From Streptomyces griseorubiginosus (GTDB taxonomy: Bacteria > Actinomycetota > Actinomycetes > Streptomycetales > Streptomycetaceae), in contig NZ_KQ948739.1 of NCBI RefSeq assembly GCF_001514195.1, forward strand, positions 237,304-301,303: DNA of 64,000 bases, given 5' to 3'. Made by a program: the position numbers and the translations under genes. Shown here in pieces: positions 15,334 to 23,930 of this stretch. The notes beneath the pieces are model-generated. The model searched no databases. It was not told the origin of the DNA and worked only from the letters and a program-made list of their open reading frames with translations. Numbering within the stretch: the stretch's first letter is position 1; every line of letters starts with the position of its first letter.

Positions 15334-17738
15334 GACGGCTGCTCCGAGGGCGAGATGACGGTCTTGCGCAGGGCGCGTTCGACACGGTCGGCCAGGCCCT
15401 TGGCCTCGTTGCCGAGCCCGGCTTGCGCGGCGGGGCTGGTGTCGCCCGGCTCCATGGCCTTCGCGGCGGGCTCCGGGGTGTCGACGGCACGGCCGTCCAC
15501 CCAGCCGGAGACCGCGTAGGCGACGACCGGGGCGTCGGTGAGGACGGAGATCGTCCACGAGCCCCGCTGCCGTGCGCCGAAGTCGGCGGCGAGGGTGTTC
15601 TTCGCGGCGTACGGGAGGGGCATCAGGTCGGTGCGCTTGTCCAGGCCCTCTTTCGTGAAGCGCTGGTCGAGCTCGCGCATGGCGGTGGCGTCGGCGTCGG
15701 TGAACAGCAGGCCGACGGTGGTGACGTAGCTCTGGGTGGCGTCCGTGTAGGTGGCGCGCAGCAGGCGTTCGCAGCCGACGGGGGCGAGGGCCTTGCGCAG
15801 CAGGGGGTCGAACGCGCCGGTGCAGCCGCTGTCGGGGGCGACGGCGATCCGCGTCCACGTGCGGTCGGCTCCGCCGGGACCGGCGCCCTGGCCGTCCACG
15901 GTCGGCGGGAACAGCTGGTCCACGGGCACGCTGTGCCAGAGTTCACCGGCCTGCGCGAAGCGGTCGCCGCCGCCGTCCTCGCCCGAGTCCCCGATCAGCC
16001 AACTCCCGGTCACGGCACCGCCGATGAGCCCGAGACCGAGCACGACGGACCCGGCAGCGGCGGCGATCCTCAGCGGGATCCGCAACCGCCACGACCGCTC
16101 CCGGTAGCCGACCTCGGGCTCCCCGAACGACACGACGGGCCGCCCGCTGCCGGGAGGTCCGGCCTGCGGGGGCAGCGAGGCGCTCCAGGAGAGGGCGGGG
16201 TCGGGCGAGAGGGGGGTGGCGCGGGGTCCCGGGGCCGATGCCGCCTGGTTGGAGGGGGGTTGGGTGGGTGCGGGGGGCGTGGCGGGCATGGGGGTGGGGC
16301 TCGAAGGGGGGCGCGGTGGGGCAGCCGGGGGCGGGGGCATGGCCGCGGAGCGAGCGGCACGGCCCGGGTCCGCGGAGAGGTGGCCGGTCCCGGAAGCAGC
16401 TCGGCCCGCGCCGGCTGCGGGACGGTCGGGAACGGTACGGCTGGGGTCCACGAACGGGCGCACGGAACCGGTTCCGCCCGCGTCGGCCGGGGGACGGTCG
16501 GGAACGGTACGGCTGGGGTCCACGAACGGGCGCACGGAACCGGTTCCGCCCGCGTCGGCCGCGGGACGGCCGGGGGCGGTGCGGGGGGAGTCCACGAACG
16601 GGCGCACGGGTCCGGAGGCCGTGCGGCTGGTGTCGGGCACGGGTGGCGTGGCGTCGGGGCGCGTCTTGGGTTTGGGCGGGGTCGCGGGGCCGCCCGACGG
16701 GGTGGTCCGCGCTTCGGCGGCCGCGGACGGCGAGCCCGTACGTCCCTCACCGGTCTCCCTGCCGCCGGGTACCGGCCGCATCCGGAAGGTCGTCTCGGAG
16801 GCGGCCTCGGCGGGGGCACCGGGACGGGCCGGCGGCACCGAGGGCCGGGAAGTCGGCCGGGGCGGCACGGCACCGGGCACCGTCGGTTCGGCGCCGTGCG
16901 AGGGGGCACCGGGCCCTGACTCGGGTGGCATGGGACCGGGGCCGGACGTCCGCGCGCCCGTCGAGCGAGGGGCCGGACGACCCGCACCGGCGCCGGGAGG
17001 CGGGGGCGTGTCCGGGAAGCGGGCCGAAGCGGGGGGCGGCGGCGGAGCACTGTCGGAGAACGAGACACCCGGCTTCGGCGAGCCGGGACGGTAGGCACCC
17101 TGAGCGCCGGAAGCGGGCCGGTCGTCGACGCCGCTCTGCGACGGCACGGCACCTACGCTCGCCTGACTGCCGCTCTGCGACGGCACGGCACCCACGCCCG
17201 CCTGACTACCGGACGGCGATGGCACAGCACCCCCGGCCGTCTGGCTGCCGCTCTGCGTCGGCACGGCACCCACGCCCGCCTGACTGCCGGACGGCGTCGG
17301 CACAGCACCCACGCCCGTGGCCGTGCCGGACGGCGTGGAAACGGCGCCCTCGGCGTTCGGGGTGCGTATCGGGGGGCGCGGCGTGGGGTTCGGCATGGAA
17401 ACCCGGTCCCCGCCCGGCGCGCTGCCCGCGCCGTCGGATGTGCGGCCGGCGTTCTCTCCGGCTCCCTGCCAGTCGAAGCCGCCGAAGCTCGGCCGCCCCG
17501 GCGCTGCCGCGCCGCGTCGGACGCGTTCGCCGAAGGCCTGCCATTCAGTGGTTTCCGTGGTGTCCGTCACACGGCCGCCGGACGCCCCGGATTCCCGGCC
17601 CGCCGCCTCCTCCGACGACCGGGAGGACGGCTGGTACGACGGCGCCGGGGCGGAAGCGGAACCGGACTCGCCCTCTCCCGCCCTCGGCGGCTGAGCCGGC
17701 CGTGGAGGAATCGAGGCGCGGCGTGCGTCCGTGCTCAT
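15330..17738 (-). CDS. Long proline-rich repetitive protein with one membrane helix and extracellular domain
   Basis: 802 residues from ATG 17738. The first about 560 are disordered and rich in Pro, Ser, Gly and Thr, with two internal repeat blocks: a 13-residue unit of the form GVGAVPxxSGSQA (about 17135-17340) and a 24-residue unit beginning FVDPSRTVPDRP (about 16410-16620). A basic stretch (RSWRLRIPLR) leads into one membrane helix (about 570-590). A C-terminal domain of about 210 residues follows, probably outside the cell, with two Cys (SGC and VGC) likely paired and a length of structured, repeat-free sequence. Coupled by ATGA to the mycosin-type protease, which may process or partner it. 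No family recognised. Confidence 0.8.
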   Translation of the reverse strand: MSTDARRASIPPRPAQPPRAGEGESGSASAPAPSYQPSSRSSEEAAGRESGASGGRVTDTTETTEWQAFGERVRRGAAAPGRPSFGGFDWQGAGENAGRTSDGAGSAPGGDRVSMPNPTPRPPIRTPNAEGAVSTPSGTATGVGAVPTPSGSQAGVGAVPTQSGSQTAGGAVPSPSGSQAGVGAVPSQSGSQASVGAVPSQSGVDDRPASGAQGAYRPGSPKPGVSFSDSAPPPPPASARFPDTPPPPGAGAGRPAPRSTGARTSGPGPMPPESGPGAPSHGAEPTVPGAVPPRPTSRPSVPPARPGAPAEAASETTFRMRPVPGGRETGEGRTGSPSAAAEARTTPSGGPATPPKPKTRPDATPPVPDTSRTASGPVRPFVDSPRTAPGRPAADAGGTGSVRPFVDPSRTVPDRPPADAGGTGSVRPFVDPSRTVPDRPAAGAGRAASGTGHLSADPGRAARSAAMPPPPAAPPRPPSSPTPMPATPPAPTQPPSNQAASAPGPRATPLSPDPALSWSASLPPQAGPPGSGRPVVSFGEPEVGYRERSWRLRIPLRIAAAAGSVVLGLGLIGGAVTGSWLIGDSGEDGGGDRFAQAGELWHSVPVDQLFPPTVDGQGAGPGGADRTWTRIAVAPDSGCTGAFDPLLRKALAPVGCERLLRATYTDATQSYVTTVGLLFTDADATAMRELDQRFTKEGLDKRTDLMPLPYAAKNTLAADFGARQRGSWTISVLTDAPVVAYAVSGWVDGRAVDTPEPAAKAMEPGDTSPAAQAGLGNEAKGLADRVERALRKTVISPSEQPS
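16410..17340 (-). repeat. Two blocks of in-frame coding repeats
   Basis: A 72-bp unit (24 residues, FVDPSRTVPDRP...) is present about 2.5 times at roughly 16410-16620, with two copies almost identical at DNA level. A 39-bp unit (13 residues) is present five to six times at roughly 17135-17340. Both keep frame in the proline-rich gene. Confidence 0.8.
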
Positions 17739-18010
17739 GCACCCCCCGTTTCCTCATGTCCGGGCCGTTCGGTCTCGCGCGGGCCCCGCGTCGGTGTCGT
17801 CGGTGTGGACGACCGCCGTCCGGGCACGCATACCCGCACGGGAGGTCCGGCATCCCGGCGCGGCGGCGTCGGGAGGGCGAACAGCCCTGCGTACGTGCGC
17901 GTCACTCTACGGGTTGTGGCGGGCCGACCGGGAACCAGTCCACCAGGCCGGGGGCATCTGCCCGGAACGTCCCCCTACCCTGCGGTAATCCTGTCTGGCA
18001 GGCTTCGTTC

Positions 18011-19213
18011 ATGACTGCGCGCGCCGCCGACCGGGCCCGTTACGACCGGGCCACCGCCCATCTCGACGCCCCCCTCGCGATCGTGGACCTGGACGCCTTC
18101 GACGCCAACGCGGACGACCTCGTCCGCCGGGCTGCGGGCAAACCGATCCGCGTCGCCAGCAAGTCCGTGCGGTGCCGGGCCCTGCTCGAACGGGTCCTGG
18201 CGAAGGACGGCTTCGCGGGCATCATGTCCTTCACCCTCGCCGAGTCCCTGTGGCTGGCCAGGAGCGGTTTCGACGACGTGCTGCTCGCCTACCCGTCCGC
18301 CGACCGCGCCGGATACGCCGAACTCGCCGCCGATCCCAAGCTCGCCGCCGCCGTGACGGTCATGGTCGACGACCCCGCGCAGCTCGCCTTCATCGACGCG
18401 GCCCGGGCCGGCGGCACCGAAGTCATCCGGGTCTGCCTGGAGTTGGACACCTCGCTGAAGCTCCTCGGCGGCAAGGTCCGCGTCGGCGCCCGGCGTTCGC
18501 CGCTGCACTCCCCCGCCCAGGTCGCCGACATGGCCCGCGCGGTGGCCCGGCGCCCCGGGTTCAAGGTCGTGGGGATCATGGCCTACGAGGGGCACATCGC
18601 CGGTGTCGGTGACTCGGTGGCCGGGCGGCCGCTGCGTTCCCGTGCCGTACGGCTGATGCAGGCCACCGCCCGCAAGGAGCTCGCGGAGCGGCGGGCCGCG
18701 GTGGTGCGCGCGGTGCGGGCCGTCGTACCGGATCTGGAGTTCGTCAACGGCGGTGGGACCGGCAGTGTGCAGCACACCGCGGCGGAGGACTCGGTCACGG
18801 AGATCGGGGCCGGGTCGGGGCTGTACGTGCCGCGGCTGTTCGACAACTACACGTCCTTCAGCGGGCGTCCGGCGGCCCTGTTCGCCCAGCCCGTCGTGCG
18901 CCGGCCGGGCGTGGGCGTGGTGACCGTCCTCGGCGGCGGCTACCCGGCCTCGGGTGCGGCCGGACCCGACCGGCTGCCGGTGCCGTATCTGCCGGAGGGC
19001 CTGAAGTACGACCCCCAGGAGGGGCCCGGCGAGGTGCAGACACCGCTGCTCGGCGCACCCGCGGACGACCTGCTGATCGGCGACAAGGTGTGGTTCCGGC
19101 ACGCCAAGGCCGGTGAGCTGTGCGAGCGGTTCGAGGTGCTGCGGCTGATCGAGGGGGACGCGGTGACGGCGACCGTCCCGACGTACCGCGGCGAAGGCCA
19201 CACGTTCCTGTAG
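18011..19213 (+). CDS. Alanine racemase-fold PLP enzyme (amino acid deaminase/aldolase-like)
   Basis: 400 residues from ATG 18011. The fold-type III PLP barrel is indicated by the N-terminal LAIVDLDAFDANADDL and the Lys51 motif IRVASKSVRC, followed by conserved barrel strands (GIMAYEGHIAG, VNGGGTGS, EIGAGSGLYVP). A beta domain ends the protein. This arrangement is that of the D-threonine aldolase/D-serine dehydratase-like subgroup (amino acid deaminase), not of the cell-wall alanine racemase. Substrate not predictable. No recognisable partner gene follows; the stop codon abuts a 32-bp tandem repeat and a hairpin terminator. Ribosome site weak (GGCAGG 8 nt upstream). Confidence 0.85.
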   Translation: MTARAADRARYDRATAHLDAPLAIVDLDAFDANADDLVRRAAGKPIRVASKSVRCRALLERVLAKDGFAGIMSFTLAESLWLARSGFDDVLLAYPSADRAGYAELAADPKLAAAVTVMVDDPAQLAFIDAARAGGTEVIRVCLELDTSLKLLGGKVRVGARRSPLHSPAQVADMARAVARRPGFKVVGIMAYEGHIAGVGDSVAGRPLRSRAVRLMQATARKELAERRAAVVRAVRAVVPDLEFVNGGGTGSVQHTAAEDSVTEIGAGSGLYVPRLFDNYTSFSGRPAALFAQPVVRRPGVGVVTVLGGGYPASGAAGPDRLPVPYLPEGLKYDPQEGPGEVQTPLLGAPADDLLIGDKVWFRHAKAGELCERFEVLRLIEGDAVTATVPTYRGEGHTFL

Positions 19214-19308
19214 GTCGGCGGTCGACGAACCGGATCCTCCAGGTGGTCGGCGGTCGACGAACCGGATCCTCCAGGTGGTCGGCGGTCGAGGGGCCGGATC
19301 CACCAGGT
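19213..19308 (+). repeat. Three tandem copies of a 32-bp unit
   Basis: Copies at 19213-19244 and 19245-19276 are identical (GGTCGGCGGTCGACGAACCG, then GATCCTCCAGGT); the third at 19277-19308 differs at five positions and forms the 5' arm of a terminator hairpin. The array starts at the last base of the racemase-like stop codon. Confidence 0.95.
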
Positions 19309-19320
19309 GATCCGGCCCCT
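19289..19320 (+). terminator. Terminator after the racemase-like gene
   Basis: Perfect 12-bp stem AGGGGCCGGATC (19289-19300) with GATCCGGCCCCT (19309-19320) and the 8-nt loop CACCAGGT. Its left arm is the third copy of the 32-bp tandem repeat. Confidence 0.8.
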
Positions 19321-19448
19321 GTCGGTGACCGGCGGCCCTTCCGGTTGGCGGCCCCCCACGAAGCGCACGACGACGGCGGTGCCGCCCCGGGCCCAGTGCC
19401 GTCCCCGGCCTGAAGGCCGGCGACTGGACGCAGTCCCCCCGGCCCGCC

Positions 19449-20258
19449 CTACAGCGGCGTGACGTACGCCCCCGAGATGCCGCCGTCGACGAGGAAGTCG
19501 CTGGCGTTGACGAAGGAGGAGTCGTCGCTGGCCAGGAAGGCGACGGCGGCGGCGATCTCCTCGGCCTCGGCGAACCGCCCGACCGGGATGTGGACCAGAC
19601 GGCGGGCGGCGCGCTCGGGGTCCTTGGCGAACAGTTCCTGGAGGAGCGGGGTGTTGACCGGGCCGGGGCACAGGGCGTTGACCCGGATGCCCTCGCGCGC
19701 GAACTGCACGCCCAGCTCACGGGACATGGCCAGCACGCCGCCCTTGGAGGCGGTGTAGGAGATCTGGGACGTGGCCGCGCCCATCCTCGCCACGAAGGAC
19801 GCCGTGTTGATGATCGAGCCCTTGCCCTGCTGCCGCATGTAGGGGATCGCGGCCTTGCAGCACAGGTACACGGAGGTCAGGTTGACCTCCTGGACCCGCT
19901 TCCAGGCCTCCAGGCCGGTCTCCAGGATGGAGTCGTCGTCGGGCGGGGAGATGCCGGCGTTGTTGAAGGCGATGTCGACGCTGCCGTAGGTGTCGTACGC
20001 CGTCCTGAACAGCGCCTCGACCTGCTCCTGGTCGGTGACGTCGACCTTGACGAAGAGTCCGCCGACCTCCTCGGCGGCGGCCTTGCCACGGGCCTCGTCG
20101 ACGTCGGCGCACACGACGTTGGCGCCCTCGGAGGCGAGCCGGCGGGCGGTGGCGAGACCGATGCCGCTGCCGGCTCCGGTGACGACGGCGGTCCGGCCGA
20201 CGAGACGACGGCACACGATCTGGTCGCTCGAAGAGGACGGAGAGGTCGAAGAGGTCAC
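19449..20258 (-). CDS. Short-chain dehydrogenase/reductase
   Basis: 269 residues from GTG 20258, which overlaps the stop of the aldehyde dehydrogenase gene by 4 bp (GTGA). Classical SDR motifs are all present: TGAGSGIG at 27-34 for the cofactor, NNAG at 99-102, and the catalytic Ser154, Tyr168 and Lys172 (YTASK). Asp52/Asp54 after beta-2 favours NAD over NADP. Third gene of glnA4-ALDH-SDR, so it probably oxidises an alcohol or hydroxy intermediate of the gamma-glutamyl pathway; the annotation 3-oxoacyl-ACP reductase often given to such proteins is not supported by the neighbourhood. Confidence 0.9.
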   Translation of the reverse strand: MTSSTSPSSSSDQIVCRRLVGRTAVVTGAGSGIGLATARRLASEGANVVCADVDEARGKAAAEEVGGLFVKVDVTDQEQVEALFRTAYDTYGSVDIAFNNAGISPPDDDSILETGLEAWKRVQEVNLTSVYLCCKAAIPYMRQQGKGSIINTASFVARMGAATSQISYTASKGGVLAMSRELGVQFAREGIRVNALCPGPVNTPLLQELFAKDPERAARRLVHIPVGRFAEAEEIAAAVAFLASDDSSFVNASDFLVDGGISGAYVTPL

Positions 20259-21646
20259 TGTGCGGGGCCTTCCGTGCTGATGAAGACGTTCTTGGTTTCG
20301 GTGAAGGCGGTCAGGGCGTCCGGGCCGAGCTCGCGGCCGAGTCCGGACTGCTTGTAGCCGCCGAAGGGGGTCCAGTAGCGGACGCTGGAGTGGGAGTTGA
20401 CGGACAGGTTGCCGGCCTTCACCGCCCGGGAGACGCGCAGGGCGCGGCCCAGGTCGCGGGTCCAGAGGGAGCCGGAGAGGCCGTAGGGGGTGTCGTTGGC
20501 GAGCCGGATCGCGTCGGCCTCGTCGGTGAAGGGCAGCAGGACGGCGACCGGTCCGAAGATCTCCTCGCAGGCGGCGGCGGAGTCGGGCGCCTCGCCGGTG
20601 AGGACGGTCGGCGCGAACCAGAAGCCGGGCCCGTCGGGCGCGCTGCCCCGCAGACCGGGAGCGTCGGCGGGCACCAACTGCCGTACGCGATCCAGTTGCT
20701 GACGGGAGATCAGCGGGCCCATCTGGGTCCGCTCGTCGGCGGGGTCGCCCACGACCACGGAGGCCACGGCCTCGGCGAGCAGCTCGCGGACCTCGTCGTA
20801 GACCGGCTCCTGGACCAGGATCCGGGTCCGGGCGCAGCAGTCCTGGCCGGAGTTGTCGAGGAAGGAGAAGGGGTCGACGGCGGTGCGCAGGTCCGCGTCG
20901 GCGAAGACGATGTTGGGGCTCTTGCCGCCGAGTTCGAGGGTGACCGGTTTGACCTGGCGGGCGCAGCGCTCCATGACGTCGCGGCCGGTGCGGGTGGAGC
21001 CGGTGAACACGATCTTCGCGACACCGGGGTGCTCGACCAGCGCGGTCCCCGCGACCGGGCCGTGGCCGGGGAGCACCTGGAGGAGGCCTTCCGGGAGCCC
21101 TGCCTCCAGGGCGAGTTCGGCGAGGCGGAGTGCGGTCAGCGGGGTCGTCTCGGCGGGCTTGAGGAGCACCGCGTTGCCGGCGGCGAGCGCGGGGGCCGTA
21201 CCCCAGGCGGCGATGGGCAGGGGGAAGTTCCAGGGCGCGATGACGCCGACCACGCCCAGGGGTTCGAGGAGGGTGATGTCGAGGCCGCCCGGCACCGGAA
21301 TCTGGCGGCCGCTGAGCCGCTCCACTCCCCCGGCCGCGTACTCCAGCAGGTCACGGACGTTGCCGGCCTCCCAGCGGGCGTTGCCGAGCAGATGGCCGGC
21401 CTCGCGGACCTCCAGCCGGGCCAGTTCCTCGACGTGCTGGTCGACGACGTCGGCGAACCGGCGCAGCAGCCGGGCCCGGTCGGCGGGCGCCGCCTGGGCC
21501 CACCCCTCCTGCGCCTTGGCCGCGCGCGCCACGGCCGCGTCCACATCGGCGGCGGTGGCGGCGGGGACGGTGGCGACGACCTCCTCGGTGGCCGGGTTGA
21601 GGACGGTCAGCTCATGCTCGACGGTCGGATCGTGCTCGTGCGACAA
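20255..21646 (-). CDS. NAD(P)-dependent aldehyde dehydrogenase of the gamma-glutamyl cluster
   Basis: 463 residues from TTG 21646, preferred because GAAAGG lies 7 nt upstream; an in-frame GTG at 21667 would add seven residues but has no good ribosome site. ALDH superfamily motifs: PWNFPLPIA, the cofactor-loop FTGSTRTGRDV, the general base Glu in LELGGKSPN, and the catalytic Cys in the SGQDCCA motif; the C-terminus has FGGYKQSGLGRE. In gamma-glutamylation pathways for polyamines or ethanolamine the enzyme oxidises the gamma-glutamyl aldehyde. It lies between glnA4-type synthetase and the SDR, with overlapping or near-overlapping junctions, so the three form one operon. Confidence 0.9.
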   Translation of the reverse strand: MSHEHDPTVEHELTVLNPATEEVVATVPAATAADVDAAVARAAKAQEGWAQAAPADRARLLRRFADVVDQHVEELARLEVREAGHLLGNARWEAGNVRDLLEYAAGGVERLSGRQIPVPGGLDITLLEPLGVVGVIAPWNFPLPIAAWGTAPALAAGNAVLLKPAETTPLTALRLAELALEAGLPEGLLQVLPGHGPVAGTALVEHPGVAKIVFTGSTRTGRDVMERCARQVKPVTLELGGKSPNIVFADADLRTAVDPFSFLDNSGQDCCARTRILVQEPVYDEVRELLAEAVASVVVGDPADERTQMGPLISRQQLDRVRQLVPADAPGLRGSAPDGPGFWFAPTVLTGEAPDSAAACEEIFGPVAVLLPFTDEADAIRLANDTPYGLSGSLWTRDLGRALRVSRAVKAGNLSVNSHSSVRYWTPFGGYKQSGLGRELGPDALTAFTETKNVFISTEGPAQ

Positions 21647-21673
21647 CGCAGGACCTTTCTCGGACACTCGGGA

Positions 21674-23032
21674 TCACAGGCGTTCGAAGGAGCGGCGCAG
21701 CTCCCAGTCGGTCACGGCCGCGTCGAAGGCGTCCAGCTCGACGCGGGCCATGTTGCGGTAGTGCGCGACGACCTCGTCACCGAAGGCGGCCTTGGCGATG
21801 GGGCTGTTCTCCCACAGCTCGGCGGCCTCGCGCAGGGTGGTGGGGACATGGTCGTACTCGCCGGTGTAGGCGTTGCCCGTGCAGACCTCGGGCAGCTCCA
21901 GCTTGTGCTCGATGCCGTACAGGCCGGCCGCGACGAGCCCGGCGACCGCGAGGTGCGGGTTGACGTCCCCGCCGGGCAGCCGGTTCTCGAAGCGCATCGA
22001 GCGGCCGTGGCCGACGACCCGCAGCGCGCAGGTGCGGTTGTCGTGGCCCCAGGCGACGGCGGTGGGGGCGAAGGAGCCCGGCTGGAACCGCTTGTAGGAG
22101 TTGATGTTGGGGGCGTAGAGCAGCGAGAAGTCGCGCAGGGCCGCGAGCTGTCCGGCGAGGAAGTACCGCATGACGTCGGACATGCCGTCCGGGCCGGCCA
22201 TCGCGTTGTTGCCGGCCGCGTCGGCGAGCGAGAGGTGGATGTGGCAGGAGTTGCCCTCGCGCTCGTTGTACTTGGCCATGAAGGTGAGGGAGACGCCCTC
22301 CTGGGCGGCGATCTCCTTGGCGCCGGTCTTGTAGATCGCGTGCTGGTCGCAGGTGGTGAGGGCCTCGTCGTAGCGGAAGGCGATCTCGTGCTGGCCGGGG
22401 TTGCACTCGCCCTTGGCGGACTCGACGGTGAGCCCGGCGGCGGCCATCTCGTTGCGGATCCGGCGGAGCAGGGGCTCGATGCGGCCGGTGCCGAGGACCG
22501 AGTAGTCGATGTTGTACTGGTTCGCCGGGGTCAGGCCTCGGTAGTTGGCGTCCCAGGCCTGCTCGTAGGTGTCCTTGAAGACGATGAACTCCAGCTCGGT
22601 GCCGACCTGGGCGGTGAAGCCGTGCTCGGCGAGCCGCTCCAGCTGGCGCCGCAGGATCTGGCGGGGCGCGGCGACGACCGGCGAGCCGTCCTCCCAGGCG
22701 AGGTCGGCGATCAGCATGGCCGTACCGGCGTTCCAGGGGACGCGGCGCAGGGTGGCGAGGTCGGGGTGCATGGCGAAGTCGCCGTAGCCGCGGTCCCAGG
22801 AGGACATCGCGTAGCCGTCGACGGTGTTCATCTCGGTGTCGACGGCGAGGAGGTAGTTGCAGCCCTCGGTGCCGTGGTGGAGCACCTCGTCGAGGAAGAA
22901 ACGGGCGGCGAACCGCTTGCCCTGGAGACGGCCTTGCATGTCGGGGAAGGCCAGGACGACAGTGTCGATCTCACCGCTCGCGACGAAGGCGTGCAGCTCC
23001 TCGACGCTGAGCGGGGGTGTGCGGTCTGCCAC
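21674..23032 (-). CDS. glnA4: Glutamine synthetase-like gamma-glutamylethanolamide/polyamine synthetase
   Basis: 452 residues from GTG 23032, with GAAGGAG 7 nt upstream. Glutamine synthetase fold: N-terminal beta-grasp (about 10-105), then the catalytic domain with GTELEFIVF, ESAKGECNPGQHEIAF, the NSCHIHLSL metal/ammonia region and the RFENRLPGGDVNPH substrate loop. It lacks the adenylylation-type Tyr region of GlnA. Gene order and similarity correspond to S. coelicolor GlnA4 (SCO1613), reported as gamma-glutamylethanolamide synthetase; this identification is from memory. It probably glutamylates ethanolamine or a related amine so that it can be used as nitrogen source. Leads the operon; a regulator gene is divergent. 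Confidence 0.85.
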   Translation of the reverse strand: MADRTPPLSVEELHAFVASGEIDTVVLAFPDMQGRLQGKRFAARFFLDEVLHHGTEGCNYLLAVDTEMNTVDGYAMSSWDRGYGDFAMHPDLATLRRVPWNAGTAMLIADLAWEDGSPVVAAPRQILRRQLERLAEHGFTAQVGTELEFIVFKDTYEQAWDANYRGLTPANQYNIDYSVLGTGRIEPLLRRIRNEMAAAGLTVESAKGECNPGQHEIAFRYDEALTTCDQHAIYKTGAKEIAAQEGVSLTFMAKYNEREGNSCHIHLSLADAAGNNAMAGPDGMSDVMRYFLAGQLAALRDFSLLYAPNINSYKRFQPGSFAPTAVAWGHDNRTCALRVVGHGRSMRFENRLPGGDVNPHLAVAGLVAAGLYGIEHKLELPEVCTGNAYTGEYDHVPTTLREAAELWENSPIAKAAFGDEVVAHYRNMARVELDAFDAAVTDWELRRSFERL

Positions 23033-23081
23033 GGGAGAACTCCTTCGGCTACTGCGTTTTTCCGACCGGGTCGGGAGCCAT

Positions 23082-23104
23082 AAGGTATTGCTCACGACCA
23101 TTGC
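23082..23104. promoter_or_regulatory. Candidate operator, copy 1 (glnA4/regulator intergenic)
   Basis: AAGGTAT (23082-23088), nine variable bases, CCATTGC (23098-23104), in the 93-bp gap between glnA4 and the divergent FadR/GntR gene. The same pattern with the same spacing recurs at 23891-23913. Confidence 0.5.
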
Positions 23105-23125
23105 TTGGGAAGGGGGGTCGGCCAG

Positions 23126-23863
23126 ATGTCGGTGGACGCTGACGGCGGGCCGGACGACCGGTTGACTCCGGTGCTGCGGCCGGTCAGGGCGGGCAACGGC
23201 TTCGAGGAGGCGCTGGAGCAGATCCTCCAGGTCGTGCGGCTCGGGCTGGTGCCGGGGGGCGAGCGGCTGCCGGCCGAGCGGGAACTCGCGGAGCGGCTCG
23301 GGATCAGCCGGGTGACGCTGCGCGAGGTGCTGAAGGTGCTCCAGGACCAGGGGCTCGTGGAGTCGCGGCGCGGGCGGTACGGCGGCACGTTCGTGCTGCC
23401 CCGTACGCCGGACGCGGTCGGCGAGGAGGAACTGCGGCGCCGGATGGCGGAGTCGGACATCGAGGACGTGCTGCGCTTCCGGGAGGTGCTGGAGGTGGGC
23501 GCGGCGGGGCTGTGCGCGACGCACGGTCTCACCGACGAGCAGGCGCGGCGGCTGCGGGAGGCGCTGGCCGCCACCCAGGAGGCCCCGCTGACCGACTACC
23601 GCCGTTTGGACACGCTGCTGCACCTCACCCTGGCGGAGCTGTGCGGCTCACCGACCCTGACCGCCCAGTACGCGGCGGTACGGGCCTCGGTGAACGACCT
23701 CCTGGACTGCATACCGCTGCTGGTCCGCAACCTGGAGCACTCCCAGCGCCAGCACGCGGCGCTGGTCGAGGCGGTCCTGGACGGGGACGCGGACGGGGCG
23801 CGGGAGATGATGCGGGAGCACTGCGCGGGTACGGCGGCACTGCTGCGGGGATTTCTGGCGTGA
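23126..23863 (+). CDS. epuRII: FadR/GntR-family transcriptional regulator of the gamma-glutamylation cluster
   Basis: 245 residues from ATG 23126, with GGAAGGGGGG upstream. The winged helix at about 35-100 shows LPAERELAERLGISRVTLREVLKVLQDQGLV, and the C-terminal all-helical FCD ligand domain (about 115-240) has the usual D-x3-H and late His (HLTLAELCG, REHCAG) that bind a metal. Divergent from glnA4 and upstream of the gamma-glutamyl hydrolase. The S. coelicolor counterpart SCO1614 has been called EpuRII in work on ethanolamine use; symbol given from memory and position. Likely repressor of both flanking transcripts. Confidence 0.8.
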   Translation: MSVDADGGPDDRLTPVLRPVRAGNGFEEALEQILQVVRLGLVPGGERLPAERELAERLGISRVTLREVLKVLQDQGLVESRRGRYGGTFVLPRTPDAVGEEELRRRMAESDIEDVLRFREVLEVGAAGLCATHGLTDEQARRLREALAATQEAPLTDYRRLDTLLHLTLAELCGSPTLTAQYAAVRASVNDLLDCIPLLVRNLEHSQRQHAALVEAVLDGDADGAREMMREHCAGTAALLRGFLA

Positions 23864-23890
23864 CCTTGCTTCCGGCCCCACCGAGGCACA

Positions 23891-23913
23891 AAGGTATGAC
23901 CGTGGGCCATTGC
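23891..23913. promoter_or_regulatory. Candidate operator, copy 2 (before gamma-glutamyl hydrolase)
   Basis: AAGGTAT (23891-23897), nine variable bases, CCATTGC (23907-23913), 17 bp upstream of the hydrolase start codon. Matches copy 1 in both half-motifs and spacing. Confidence 0.5.
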
Positions 23914-23930
23914 AAGCCTGGGAGGGCCGA

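Noticed and set aside
16410..17340. CRISPR-like array
   Set aside because: The regular repeats are in-frame coding repeats of a proline-rich protein without unique spacers of constant length.
16238..18010. Upstream 590 codons continuous with the racemase-like frame
   Set aside because: Antisense to the proline-rich gene; Arg/Pro-rich shadow. The enzyme fold starts at 18011.
20390..23083. 897-codon open frame on the plus strand
   Set aside because: Antisense to the aldehyde dehydrogenase and glnA4-type genes.
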